Assembly: GCF_902813185.1 (NCBI RefSeq)
Contig: NZ_LR778301.1
Location: 2,852,001-2,916,000, forward strand
Source of the DNA: Denitratisoma oestradiolicum
GTDB taxonomy: Bacteria; Pseudomonadota; Gammaproteobacteria; Burkholderiales; Rhodocyclaceae
Direction of reading: 5' to 3'
DNA: 64,000 nucleotides
A model generated the notes under the pieces. It was given only the letters and a program-made list of their open reading frames with translations. It did not search any database and had not been told where the DNA came from. Positions 1 to 7,889 of the stretch are shown in pieces (the stretch's first letter is position 1; each line of letters starts with the position of its first letter). Position numbers and translations under genes: made by a program.

Positions 1-277
1 GGAAGGGGCCGAAGGTTTGACCGAAGGGGATGTAGCCCTTTTTCGCCAGGCCAGCCGCCACTGTGACCAGATTCATCTCGGCAATGCCCACGTCGAGCAC
101 ACGGTTCGGATATTGGTCGTACATCTCGCGCAAGGGACCCGATTTACCAGTTCCGTCCGAATTGATGTAACAGACCTTGGGATTTTCCTTTACCAGCTGG
201 ACCATTTTTTTCGTCACCAGGTCCTTTGCGTTCATCATGGCCGCAATGTCGGTAATATTGAATGTGAATCCACCCAT
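1..277 (-). CDS. Transketolase, C-terminal (pyrimidine/PP) subunit, partial
   Basis: Second half of a split transketolase. The first 92 residues are visible and the rest lies beyond the left edge. It starts at ATG 277-275, one base after the stop of the N-terminal subunit, behind a GAGGAGCTG ribosome binding site, so the two are translationally coupled. The segment contains AKDLVTKKMVQLV, then SDGTGKSGPLREM and the DVGIAEMNLVTVAAGLAKKG stretch. The last carries the conserved glutamate (GIAEMN) that activates thiamine diphosphate in the transketolase pyrimidine domain. Split transketolases occur in archaea and in bacterial secondary or catabolic operons; the natural substrate here is unknown. 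The neighbouring acyl-CoA dehydrogenase suggests a catabolic rather than pentose-phosphate role (inference). Confidence 0.85.
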   Translation of the reverse strand, partial: MGGFTFNITDIAAMMNAKDLVTKKMVQLVKENPKVCYINSDGTGKSGPLREMYDQYPNRVLDVGIAEMNLVTVAAGLAKKGYIPFGQTFGPF

Positions 278-278
278 G

Positions 279-1154
279 TCAGCTCCTCGCCTTCTGTTCT
301 TGGGTGTAACGGTCGATCAGCACCTCGGTTTCGGCGAGCTTTTCATCGTCTAGCCCACCGATGTGCCAGGCATAAGGCCTATCCGTCATGTACGACACGC
401 CCTGGCCCTTGGTGGTATTGGCGATGATGCAGATCGGCTTGCCCGGGCTAGCCAGATCGACCGGCGGCAGGGCGGCCAGAGTGCGGTCGATCTCGTACAT
501 GTTGGTACCATCGATCTCGTGGACATCCCAGCCAAAAGCCCGCCAGCAGTCGGCCATGGTGTTCCACTTGATGTTTTCACCCGCCATGAAGGAGGCCGAG
601 CACTGGTTGTTGTCCACCACGGCCACGATGTTGTCCAGGCTATGCGAAGCCGCGTACATAATGGCTTCCCAGTTGGAGCCTTCTTCAAGCTCGCCGTCAC
701 CGAGCAGGCAGTAAATGCGTGAGGCAATGCCTTCATTGCGATTGGCGTGGGAAAAACCGACGCTCCAGCTGAGTCCGTGCCCCAGGGAGCCGGTAGACAC
801 CTCAATGCCACGCACGTATTTGCGGTTGGGGTGGGCACCGAAGCGGTACCCGATCTTGTTGTAGTTATGCAGCAGATCGTCCCATTCGTGCATCCCCATA
901 TCGCAAAAAATACAGTAGAGCAAGACGCCGTTGTGCCCCTTGCTGAGCACGAACATGTTGCGATTCGGGTCTTCCGTATTGTCCGGATCAAAACCTAGAT
1001 ACTTGTAGTACAGCGCCACAGTGACATCCGTGGCGGAAAGCGGTCCACCAATATGGACATTACCGGCGTAACGCGCGCATCGACAGAGATGCTTTCGGAT
1101 CTCGCCGGCCTTTTCTATCAAATCAGGAACGTGTTCCAGATGGACTTTTGTCAC
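279..1154 (-). CDS. Transketolase, N-terminal (TPP-binding) subunit
   Basis: A 291-residue thiamine-diphosphate-binding half of a two-subunit transketolase. SKGH (71-74) and GSLGHG (122-127) match the phosphate-binding histidine segments. The GDG...NN cofactor and magnesium motif runs from G152 (GDGELEEGSNWEA) to the two asparagines near 182. The length is typical for the stand-alone N-terminal subunit, against about 660 for the fused enzyme. It is first in a leftward unit with the C-terminal subunit and is transcribed away from the acyl-CoA dehydrogenase at 1501. A 12-bp palindrome lies about 85 bp upstream of its start. It would transfer a two-carbon ketol unit; the acceptor cannot be told from sequence. 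Confidence 0.9.
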   Translation of the reverse strand: MTKVHLEHVPDLIEKAGEIRKHLCRCARYAGNVHIGGPLSATDVTVALYYKYLGFDPDNTEDPNRNMFVLSKGHNGVLLYCIFCDMGMHEWDDLLHNYNKIGYRFGAHPNRKYVRGIEVSTGSLGHGLSWSVGFSHANRNEGIASRIYCLLGDGELEEGSNWEAIMYAASHSLDNIVAVVDNNQCSASFMAGENIKWNTMADCWRAFGWDVHEIDGTNMYEIDRTLAALPPVDLASPGKPICIIANTTKGQGVSYMTDRPYAWHIGGLDDEKLAETEVLIDRYTQEQKARS

Positions 1155-1237
1155 AACATCTGCTCCTTCAAATCGTTATGTTGAAGGGGGCGAATACCCC
1201 GGGAAGCTGATTTGCAAAACAACATACCCCATTTCAC

Positions 1238-1249
1238 TGACCATGGTCA
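1238..1249. promoter_or_regulatory. Palindromic operator candidate TGACCATGGTCA (site 1)
   Basis: A perfect 12-bp palindrome in the 346-bp space between the divergent transketolase and acyl-CoA dehydrogenase genes. A second palindrome with the same arms (TGACC-NN-GGTCA) lies 158 bp away. The shared arms and placement suggest a dimeric repressor, for example of the TetR family common beside catabolic acyl-CoA genes. No regulator gene is visible in the window. The rest of this gap is AT-rich and holds no gene I can support; a second small palindrome, TTCTGCAGAA, lies at 1281-1290. Confidence 0.45.
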
Positions 1250-1364
1250 ATATTTGTTTAAAGATTTTTTATCAGAAAAATTCTGCAGAAAAGTGTGTAA
1301 CAAAACGCCAACCGTCTGACTGGCATGCCGCAGGGGCCACTCTTACCGTTTCGACAGTCTTTTA

Positions 1365-1393
1365 TTGACTCCCAATAACTTTACCCTTATTTT
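1365..1393 (+). promoter_or_regulatory. Candidate sigma-70 promoter for the acyl-CoA dehydrogenase operon
   Basis: TTGACT (1365-1370) is followed after 17 bp by TATTTT (1388-1393). The downstream palindrome at 1396-1407 would cover the transcription start, as expected for a repressor-controlled promoter. It reads toward the gene at 1501. Based on sequence match only. Confidence 0.4.
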
Positions 1394-1395
1394 AT

Positions 1396-1407
1396 TGACC
1401 GCGGTCA
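1396..1407. promoter_or_regulatory. Palindromic operator candidate TGACCGCGGTCA (site 2)
   Basis: A perfect palindrome with the same TGACC/GGTCA arms as the site at 1238-1249; only the central two bases differ. It begins two bases after the candidate -10 hexamer, about 90 bp before the acyl-CoA dehydrogenase start. Confidence 0.5.
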
Positions 1408-1500
1408 GCGAGGTGACTACAATGATCCACAACCTGGCTTTTCGGACATCCCGTTTGGGAAGCATCGACCACTTGAAAACCTTCTCAAACTCGCTACGCC

Positions 1501-2682
1501 ATGGACTTCGAATTCTCGGAAGACGAAAAGAAATTCCTTCGCGACATCGAGGAATTCCTGAAAGAAAACCACGACCCGGAAGTCATGGACCTGCATCGGG
1601 AGAATCTGGCGCAGCTGGTTGATACACCGGCCCGCAGGGAATTCATGAAAAAGCTCGCCGCCCGGGGCTGGTTGGGAATCACTTGGCCTGTAGCCTATGG
1701 GGGGCAGGATGGCCAGGGTTTCTACGAATACCTCCTGAACGAAAAGCTTTCCTCGGTGGGTGCCCCTCAATTGGGCAAAGGCACCGGTGTCGTCGGAAAG
1801 ACGCTGATCAAGGTCGGATCGGAAAAACTGAAGCGCGAATTCCTGTCCAAGATACTCAATGCGGAAATCGAATTCGCCCTCGGTTACACAGAGCCATCCG
1901 CAGGATCGGATTCAGCCGCCATGAAGCTCAAGGCTGAACGCAGCGGGGAAGGCTGGATTCTGAACGGGCAGAAGTCGTTCACCACGTCGGCACACTTCGC
2001 CGACTGGTACTGGGTCGGCGTGCGCACCGATCCCGATGCCCCGAAGCATCACGGCATCACACTGTTCCTGTTGCCCATGAATCATCCGGGACTGACCATC
2101 CAGCCGATGTATACCATTGGTGGAGAACGCACCAACGCTGTCTTTTTCGACAATGTTTTCATACCTGACGACTATCGCGTCGGCGAACTCAACAAGGGCT
2201 TCCAGTACATTGCCGAAGCGCTGGATATCGAGCGGTTCGGCATGTTCACCTTCTCGCCAATCAGGGGACGCACCGAACTACTCTGCGATTACGTCAAGAC
2301 AGCAAAGCGCGACGGAAAGCCACTCAAGGACGATCCGGTCGCTCGCCAGAAAATAGCGCAACTGGCCACCGAGTGCGAGGTGGCCCGCGTACTGGGGATA
2401 CGGTTCGTGGATGCAGCACTCAATGCGACCAAGACCCCGACGGCAGAAGCATCGCACTACAAGCTTTACTCCACGGAATTTTCGCGCCGTCTTGCCGATG
2501 CCACCATGGACATCATCGGTCCCGGAAGCCAACTGACCGCCGACAACCATGGCGCCCCCATTGAAGGACGAGCCCCGGGTAGCTACGTGCTGACGGTCCT
2601 TGAAACCATCGGCGGCGGCACCTCCGAGGTTCAACGCAACATCATCGCCACGCGCAAGCTCGGCTTGCCGAAAAACTTCTAG
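1501..2682 (+). CDS. Acyl-CoA dehydrogenase family protein lacking the usual catalytic Glu
   Basis: A 393-residue flavoprotein of the acyl-CoA dehydrogenase family. The N-terminal helical domain starts MDFEFSEDEKKF. The middle FAD-contact segment is YTEPSAGSDSA (129-139), and the C-terminal motif is IGGGTSEVQRNIIA (around 370-383). In medium-chain enzymes the catalytic base is the Glu of YEGTS; here the matching residue is Gly372. This resembles the non-catalytic partner subunits of heteromeric ACADs used for steroid side chains, or enzymes that take their base from another position. It is the first gene of a rightward unit, with the LLM oxidoreductase 31 bp downstream. Reaction: FAD-dependent alpha,beta-dehydrogenation of an acyl-CoA; substrate unknown. 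Confidence 0.9.
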   Translation: MDFEFSEDEKKFLRDIEEFLKENHDPEVMDLHRENLAQLVDTPARREFMKKLAARGWLGITWPVAYGGQDGQGFYEYLLNEKLSSVGAPQLGKGTGVVGKTLIKVGSEKLKREFLSKILNAEIEFALGYTEPSAGSDSAAMKLKAERSGEGWILNGQKSFTTSAHFADWYWVGVRTDPDAPKHHGITLFLLPMNHPGLTIQPMYTIGGERTNAVFFDNVFIPDDYRVGELNKGFQYIAEALDIERFGMFTFSPIRGRTELLCDYVKTAKRDGKPLKDDPVARQKIAQLATECEVARVLGIRFVDAALNATKTPTAEASHYKLYSTEFSRRLADATMDIIGPGSQLTADNHGAPIEGRAPGSYVLTVLETIGGGTSEVQRNIIATRKLGLPKNF

Positions 2683-2713
2683 CCAACCCTCCGTCGACAG
2701 TGGACACAACACC

Positions 2714-3730
2714 ATGAAAATCTACACCACCGCCCCCCTGGAAGACCCCCGCAAGGCCCGCACCCTCTACAAGGAGCTGGAGGATATCGGCTACGACGGG
2801 GGCTTTTCCTTCGAAGCCAAGCACGACCCTTTCCTGGCCCTGGCCGTGGCCGCCGAGCACACCACCACCCTGCGTCTGGGCACGGCCATCGCCATCGCCT
2901 TCGCCCGCAACCCCATGAACCTGGCCAACCTGGGCTACGACATGCAGTCCATCAGCGGCGGCCGATTTGTGCTGGGCCTGGGCTCCCAGGTCAAGCCCCA
3001 CATCGAGAAGCGCTTCAGCTCCACCTGGTCTCATCCGGCCGAGCGGATGCGGGAAATCGTACTGGCCATCAAGGCCATCTGGAACTGCTGGGAAGGCAAG
3101 GGTCCGCTTGATTTCAAGGGCCGCTTCTACACCCACACGATCATGATTCCGGCCTTCAATCCGGGGCCCAATCCCTATGGCCCGCCGCCGATCTTCACTG
3201 GTGGCTTCGGCCCCCTGATGACTGCGGTCGCCGGCGAAGCGGCCGACGGTTTCATCTCTCACCCCTTCAACACCCGCCGCTCCCTGCTGGAAAACACTCT
3301 GCCCGCGCTGCAACAGGGCCTGACCAAGTCTGGCCGCCAGCGTAGTGATATCGAGGTGATGAGCGCCACCCTGGTGGTGACCGCCGACACGGAGGAAAAG
3401 CTTGCCGCCTCCAAACTGGCAGCCCGCAAGCAACTGGCCTTCTACGGCTCCACCCCGGCCTATCTGCCGACCCTGGCCTGCCATGGCTGGGAGGGCGTCC
3501 ATCAGGAGCTCAATCGACTGTCCAAGGAAGGCCGCTGGGATGACATGACCGATCTGATCGACGACACCATCCTCAATGAAATCGCCGTCGTCGGGGAGCG
3601 CCACGAAATCGCCGGCAAGCTACGCGCCCGTCTGGACGGCATCGCCGACAGCGTCAGCATCACCCACAATCGTTGCCCGGACCCGGGCCATTGGGCCGAC
3701 GTGGTGCGGGACCTGAAGAAATCCGCCTGA
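2714..3730 (+). CDS. LLM-class (luciferase-like) F420/flavin-dependent oxidoreductase
   Basis: A 338-residue TIM-barrel luciferase-like monooxygenase. The chosen start, ATG 2714, gives MKIYTTAPLEDP; the frame is open further upstream but overlaps the preceding gene. Typical blocks are YDGGFSFEAKHDPFLALA, LRLGTAIAIAFARNP and GRFVLGLGSQVKPHIEKRF, followed by PPPIFTGGFGPLMTAVAGEAADGF. It resembles the group often annotated as probable F420-dependent oxidoreductases (MSMEG_2256-like). Whether this host makes F420 cannot be judged here, and FMN is the alternative cofactor. It lies between an acyl-CoA dehydrogenase and a DUF1214 gene, in one apparent operon. Confidence 0.85.
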   Translation: MKIYTTAPLEDPRKARTLYKELEDIGYDGGFSFEAKHDPFLALAVAAEHTTTLRLGTAIAIAFARNPMNLANLGYDMQSISGGRFVLGLGSQVKPHIEKRFSSTWSHPAERMREIVLAIKAIWNCWEGKGPLDFKGRFYTHTIMIPAFNPGPNPYGPPPIFTGGFGPLMTAVAGEAADGFISHPFNTRRSLLENTLPALQQGLTKSGRQRSDIEVMSATLVVTADTEEKLAASKLAARKQLAFYGSTPAYLPTLACHGWEGVHQELNRLSKEGRWDDMTDLIDDTILNEIAVVGERHEIAGKLRARLDGIADSVSITHNRCPDPGHWADVVRDLKKSA

Positions 3731-3751
3731 CAAAACACGAGGGAGCGAGAA

Positions 3752-4951
3752 ATGAGCGATGCCAACCACGAAACCACGCTGCGCCAGGCCTGGGCGGATT
3801 TTTGCGACGAACTGAAGCGGGCCGGGGACATCCCCTTCGGTCCCACGGTGCCGCCCCATGTCAATGACCGCAGCGCCGGTTTCGAGGTCCTGGCTCGCAA
3901 CATCTCCCTGGCCCTGAACTTCCAGCATGACTACGCCGATCCCTTGTACCCGGAACTGATCCACTATTTCGACCCGGTACGCAAGCAGGGCGGCGACAAC
4001 ACCGACGCGGTCTATGTGGGCGCGACGATCAATGGCACGGACACCTACCGCATCAGCGGCAATCGGGGCAGCGCCCGCTACTTTGCCGTCACCTCGGTGG
4101 AACAAGGCCAGACCCCCTGGGGAGGCAAGGTGGCCCAGACCCTCTTCGCCGACGACCTCCAGGTGGATGCCGACGGTCGTTTCGAGTTGATGATCGGCCC
4201 GGCCCGGCCCGATGGCTACACCGGCAATTGGCTGCGCACCACGCCGGAGACTTTCCGCGTCACCTTCCGCCAGTTCTTCGCCGACTGGGAAAGCGAACGC
4301 CCCATGAAGGCCCGCATCGACCGCCTCACCGGCGACATGAGCCCGCCCTCGCCGCCAACGCCAGAACGCCTCGCCAAACAACTGCTGGCCTCGGCGAAAT
4401 GGGTCAATGAATCCATCGAGTTCTGGATCTACATGATCAACATGTGGAAGGCCATCCCCAACACCTTCCGCTCCTACAAGCAGCTGGCCGACCAGGCCAT
4501 CGACGCCACCCCCGGCGGCGAGCCCATGGTCGCCTACTGGCAACTGCCGACGGACGAGGCTCTGATCATCCGGGTACGCCCCCCCCGCTGCCAATATTGG
4601 GCGGTGGAGTTCGGCAACTTCTGGTGGACCACCATGGACTACCGCTACCGGCTGTCCAACACCAATTGCCATTACGCCCAGATGGAAGACGACGGCGAAC
4701 TGATCGTGGTCATCGCCCACGAGGACCCGGGCCTGCCCAACTGGCTGGACCCCTCCGGCTATGCCGAAGGCTATGTCTGCCACCGCTGGATGCTGGCCGA
4801 CAGTTGTCCGGTTCCCCAGGCCACCCAGGTCAAGGCTTCGGAATTGTTCGAACACCTGCCGGCCAGCGTGAAGCGCATCACCCCGGAAGAACGCCGGGAG
4901 CAACTGGCGGCTCGACGCCGGGGCGTGATCAACCGCTTCGGCAATCTCTGA
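3752..4951 (+). CDS. DUF1214 domain-containing protein (copy 1)
   Basis: A 399-residue protein with the DUF1214 beta-rich region in its C-terminal half (TTMDYRYRLSNTNCHY, HEDPGLPNWLDPSGYAEGYV). The ribosome binding site GAGGGAGCGAG precedes ATG 3752. There is no signal peptide or membrane segment, so it is predicted cytoplasmic. A paralogue is encoded at 11326; both begin with a helix containing AWxxFCDxLKxAG, and both share GLPNW near the C-terminus. Each DUF1214 gene adjoins a sulfotransferase-family gene, which argues for a shared pathway. Its biochemical function is unknown. Confidence 0.85.
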   Translation: MSDANHETTLRQAWADFCDELKRAGDIPFGPTVPPHVNDRSAGFEVLARNISLALNFQHDYADPLYPELIHYFDPVRKQGGDNTDAVYVGATINGTDTYRISGNRGSARYFAVTSVEQGQTPWGGKVAQTLFADDLQVDADGRFELMIGPARPDGYTGNWLRTTPETFRVTFRQFFADWESERPMKARIDRLTGDMSPPSPPTPERLAKQLLASAKWVNESIEFWIYMINMWKAIPNTFRSYKQLADQAIDATPGGEPMVAYWQLPTDEALIIRVRPPRCQYWAVEFGNFWWTTMDYRYRLSNTNCHYAQMEDDGELIVVIAHEDPGLPNWLDPSGYAEGYVCHRWMLADSCPVPQATQVKASELFEHLPASVKRITPEERREQLAARRRGVINRFGNL

Positions 4952-4980
4952 CCCACAGCGCCATTGCCGGGAGAAACCCC

Positions 4981-6243
4981 ATGAGTGCAGACAATCCGCT
5001 GGACTGGACACCCCCGCCCCGCCCCGAGTGGCTGGCCCGGGTCAATGAGGAAGGCCGGGGCATGGACATCGCCAGCCTGGTCCCGCTGCAGCCCAAGGAA
5101 CTGATCGAGACGGCCATGGCCAACACCGGGCTGTCCGATTTCGGCAAGGAGGAAGAATGGCGGGAGCCTTTCGAAATTCTGGTAAAAGCCCTCAACGAGG
5201 AGGCGGAACTGCACCTCTTCGGCCGACTGATGACCCGTAGCGACCTCCTGATCTGGCTCCAGGAGCGGCTGGAGATCGAGGAAGCCTACCGGCGCCATCC
5301 GGAAATCGAGGATGAGGTTGTGGACGCGCCGGTATTCATCGTCGGCCAGGCCCGCTCGGGCACCTCCATCCTGTTCGAGCTGCTCTCGGCCGATAGCCAG
5401 TTCGGTGCACCCACGAACTGGGAGATCATGTTCCCCTCCCCGCCACCGGAGGCCGCCACCTACCGCAACGACCCCCGTATCCCCAAGGCCCAGCACCTCT
5501 TGACCCAGTGGCACCGGGTAGCGCCCTCCTTCCTCTCCATGCACGAACTGGGGGCCACCATTCCCAACGAGTGCAAGGTGGCGATGAACTGCACCTTCAT
5601 CAGCGACAACCTGACGGGCATTTTCCAGATTCCCAGCTACTACGCCTGGCTGGCCCAGGCAGACCTGACGGTGCCCTACGCCTACTACAAGCGGATGCTG
5701 AAGCTGCTGCAATGGAAGAACCCGCGCCGCCACTGGCTATTGAAATCCCCAAGCCATATCGAGAGCCTGCCGGTGCTGTTCAAGGTCTTTCCCGACGCCC
5801 GGGTGGTCTATGCCCACCGGGACCCGATCAAGGCGCGGGCCTCGGTCACCCACCTGCTGGGCACCCTTTACTGGATGCGCAGCGACAAGCCCTTCGATGC
5901 CGGTTCCTTCGAGCGTTTGATGACGCCCGAGGCCTACGCCTTCAGCCTGAATCGAATCATCGATCAGATCGAGGCCGGCGAAGTTTCCCGGGCCCAGGTC
6001 CATGATTTCCTCTTCGCCGACCTGATGCGATCTCCCCTGGACGCCCTCACCGAGCTCTACCGGAAGATGGACCTCCCGTTCCCGGACCAGGCCCGCCAGG
6101 CGGTGGCCGACTACCTGGCCCACAAGCCCCAGGGCAAGTTCGGCCAGAATGTCTATAGCGTGGGGGAACAGGAACAGATCGCCCGGGAGCGGGTCATTTT
6201 TACTCGCTATCAGCAGTTCCACAACGTGCCGAACGAAGTCTGA
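4981..6243 (+). CDS. Sulfotransferase family protein (copy 1)
   Basis: A 420-residue protein of the bacterial sulfotransferase family (PF13469-like). The 5'-phosphosulfate loop is VGQARSGTSILFELL (near residue 120) and the 3'-phosphate-binding strand is VVYAHRDPIKARASV (near 277). ATG 4981 follows GGGAGAAACCCC and is 29 bp after the DUF1214 stop. A long N-terminal helical extension (NEEAELHLFGRLMTRSDLL) is shared with the paralogue at 10021, as is SPPPEAATY. It may transfer sulfate from PAPS to an alcohol or sterol-like acceptor, but family members without proven activity exist, so the acceptor is left open. Confidence 0.85.
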   Translation: MSADNPLDWTPPPRPEWLARVNEEGRGMDIASLVPLQPKELIETAMANTGLSDFGKEEEWREPFEILVKALNEEAELHLFGRLMTRSDLLIWLQERLEIEEAYRRHPEIEDEVVDAPVFIVGQARSGTSILFELLSADSQFGAPTNWEIMFPSPPPEAATYRNDPRIPKAQHLLTQWHRVAPSFLSMHELGATIPNECKVAMNCTFISDNLTGIFQIPSYYAWLAQADLTVPYAYYKRMLKLLQWKNPRRHWLLKSPSHIESLPVLFKVFPDARVVYAHRDPIKARASVTHLLGTLYWMRSDKPFDAGSFERLMTPEAYAFSLNRIIDQIEAGEVSRAQVHDFLFADLMRSPLDALTELYRKMDLPFPDQARQAVADYLAHKPQGKFGQNVYSVGEQEQIARERVIFTRYQQFHNVPNEV

Positions 6244-6262
6244 TTCGGAAGAAAGGCCCGCA

Positions 6263-7033
6263 ATGCACCTTGCCTTGCAAGACCGCGTCGTCGTTCTCAC
6301 GGGTGCCGCCAGTGGCATCGGCCTGGCCTGTCTCAAGGCCTTTGCTACCGAAGGCTGCGCCGTGGTCGCTGCCGATATCGACCGTGTTCGACTCGATGAA
6401 GCCGTCGCCGCAGCCGACGGCCGGGTGGTTGCCCAGGTGGCCGACGTCACTGATCCGGCCCAGGTGCAGGCCCTGGTGGATCGTGCCATCGAGGAATTCG
6501 GCTGCCTGGACGTGATGTTCAACAATGCTGGCGGTGCCTTTCCCACCCCCACCGAAACCCAGAGCCTGGACGATTACCGACGCATCATCGCCCTCAACCT
6601 GGACTCGGTGTACTACGGTATCCACGCCGCCCTGCCGGTGATGCTGGCCCAGGGCCGCGGCTGCATCCTGTCCACCACCTCCGGCGCCGGCCTCAATGCG
6701 GTGGACGGCCTGGCCGCCTACGGCGCTGCCAAGGCCGGCGTCATCAGTCTGATGAAAAGCGTGGCAACGGAATTTGGCGGCCGCGGCATCCGTGCCAACA
6801 CCCTATCCCCCGGCCCCATGGATACGCCGGGCCTGCGCGCCTGGCTGGAAACCTTTCCCGACGGCCCGGCCCGCTACGGTCGCCAGGTGCCCAGCGGCCG
6901 CCTCGGCACCGGGGAGGACATCGCCCACACCGCCCTGTTCCTCGCCAGCGATGCGGCGGCCTACATCAACGGCGTGGTGATCCCGGTCGATGGCGCCATC
7001 CACGCCCGCCTCGCCTCCCCCCACCTCGAATAA
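6263..7033 (+). CDS. SDR family oxidoreductase (classical), first of two
   Basis: A 256-residue short-chain dehydrogenase with a Rossmann glycine motif TGAASGIG near residue 13, NNAGG near 89, and a catalytic Ser and Tyr-x-x-x-Lys (YGAAK) in the usual order, followed by SPGPMDTPG. The chosen start, ATG 6263, lies behind GGAAGAAAGGCCCGCA; the longer open frame reaches into the sulfotransferase gene and is rejected. It is 19 bp after that gene and 11 bp before the next SDR, so it is probably co-transcribed. Reaction: NAD(P)-dependent alcohol/ketone conversion of an unknown hydroxylated intermediate. Confidence 0.9.
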   Translation: MHLALQDRVVVLTGAASGIGLACLKAFATEGCAVVAADIDRVRLDEAVAAADGRVVAQVADVTDPAQVQALVDRAIEEFGCLDVMFNNAGGAFPTPTETQSLDDYRRIIALNLDSVYYGIHAALPVMLAQGRGCILSTTSGAGLNAVDGLAAYGAAKAGVISLMKSVATEFGGRGIRANTLSPGPMDTPGLRAWLETFPDGPARYGRQVPSGRLGTGEDIAHTALFLASDAAAYINGVVIPVDGAIHARLASPHLE

Positions 7034-7044
7034 GGAGACATCCC

Positions 7045-7878
7045 ATGGATCTTGGACTCAAGAGCAAGACAGTCGTCATCACCGGCGGCAGCGGCGGCAT
7101 CGGCCAGGGGCTGGTGCTGGAATTCGCCCGGGAGGGCTGCAACGTGGTCAGCGCCTCCCGGGACGCCACCACTGGGGAGAAGCTCGCCCAGCAGGCGGCG
7201 GCGCAAGGCCTGCCCGGCCGGGTACTGGCCCTGGCTACCGACGTGACCCAGCGGGCCAGCGTGGATGCCATGATCGCCGAGACCCAGCGCCAGTTCGGCC
7301 CCGTGGATGCCCTGGTCAACAACGCCGGCGGCGTGGCCCATCCGTCCGCCTTCGCCGAACTCGACGACGAGGCCCGGCGCTGGGAAATCGCCCTCAACAT
7401 CGACGGTGTGGTGAATTGCTGCCAGGCCGTAGGTCGGGACATGCTGGCCCGGGGCCGAGGCAGCATTATCAACATTTCCTCAAACTCTTCCCTGCTGGGA
7501 GAAGCGGCCGCCGGGGTGGCCCACTACGGTGCCACCAAGGGCTTCGTGAACAGCCTTTCCAAGGCCCTGGCCTGGGAATGGGCCAAGCAGGGAGTGCGGG
7601 TGAACAACATCTGCCCGGGTTGGATCGTGCCCCACAAATCGGAGAATGTGGGTGACGGCAGCTTCTGGAACCGTTTCGGCTTCGAACAGCTGGGCAAACC
7701 GGAAGACATGGAAAAAGCCCGGGAGGACGGCACCCTGTTCAACATGAGCGGCCTGCCCATCCCCCGCCTGGGCCGGCCCGAGGACATTGCCTACCTGGCC
7801 CTGTTCCTGGCCTCGGAGCGCTCCAGTTACATCACCGGCCAGTTGATCAGCGTCAGTGGCGGCGCCTACATGCCCTAA
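7045..7878 (+). CDS. SDR family oxidoreductase, second of two
   Basis: A 277-residue classical short-chain dehydrogenase with cofactor motif TGGSGGIGQG (near 13), NNAGGVAHP (near 92), the Ser of ISSNSSLLG and YGATKGF as the YxxxK site. The ribosome binding site AAGGAGA precedes ATG 7045. It ends the co-directional catabolic run. An IS1595 copy begins 12 bp after its stop, so any genes that once continued the operon are now separated from it. Sequence similarity to the neighbouring SDR is low outside the motifs, so a recent tandem duplication is unlikely. Confidence 0.9.
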   Translation: MDLGLKSKTVVITGGSGGIGQGLVLEFAREGCNVVSASRDATTGEKLAQQAAAQGLPGRVLALATDVTQRASVDAMIAETQRQFGPVDALVNNAGGVAHPSAFAELDDEARRWEIALNIDGVVNCCQAVGRDMLARGRGSIINISSNSSLLGEAAAGVAHYGATKGFVNSLSKALAWEWAKQGVRVNNICPGWIVPHKSENVGDGSFWNRFGFEQLGKPEDMEKAREDGTLFNMSGLPIPRLGRPEDIAYLALFLASERSSYITGQLISVSGGAYMP

Positions 7879-7889
7879 GTATTGAAATC

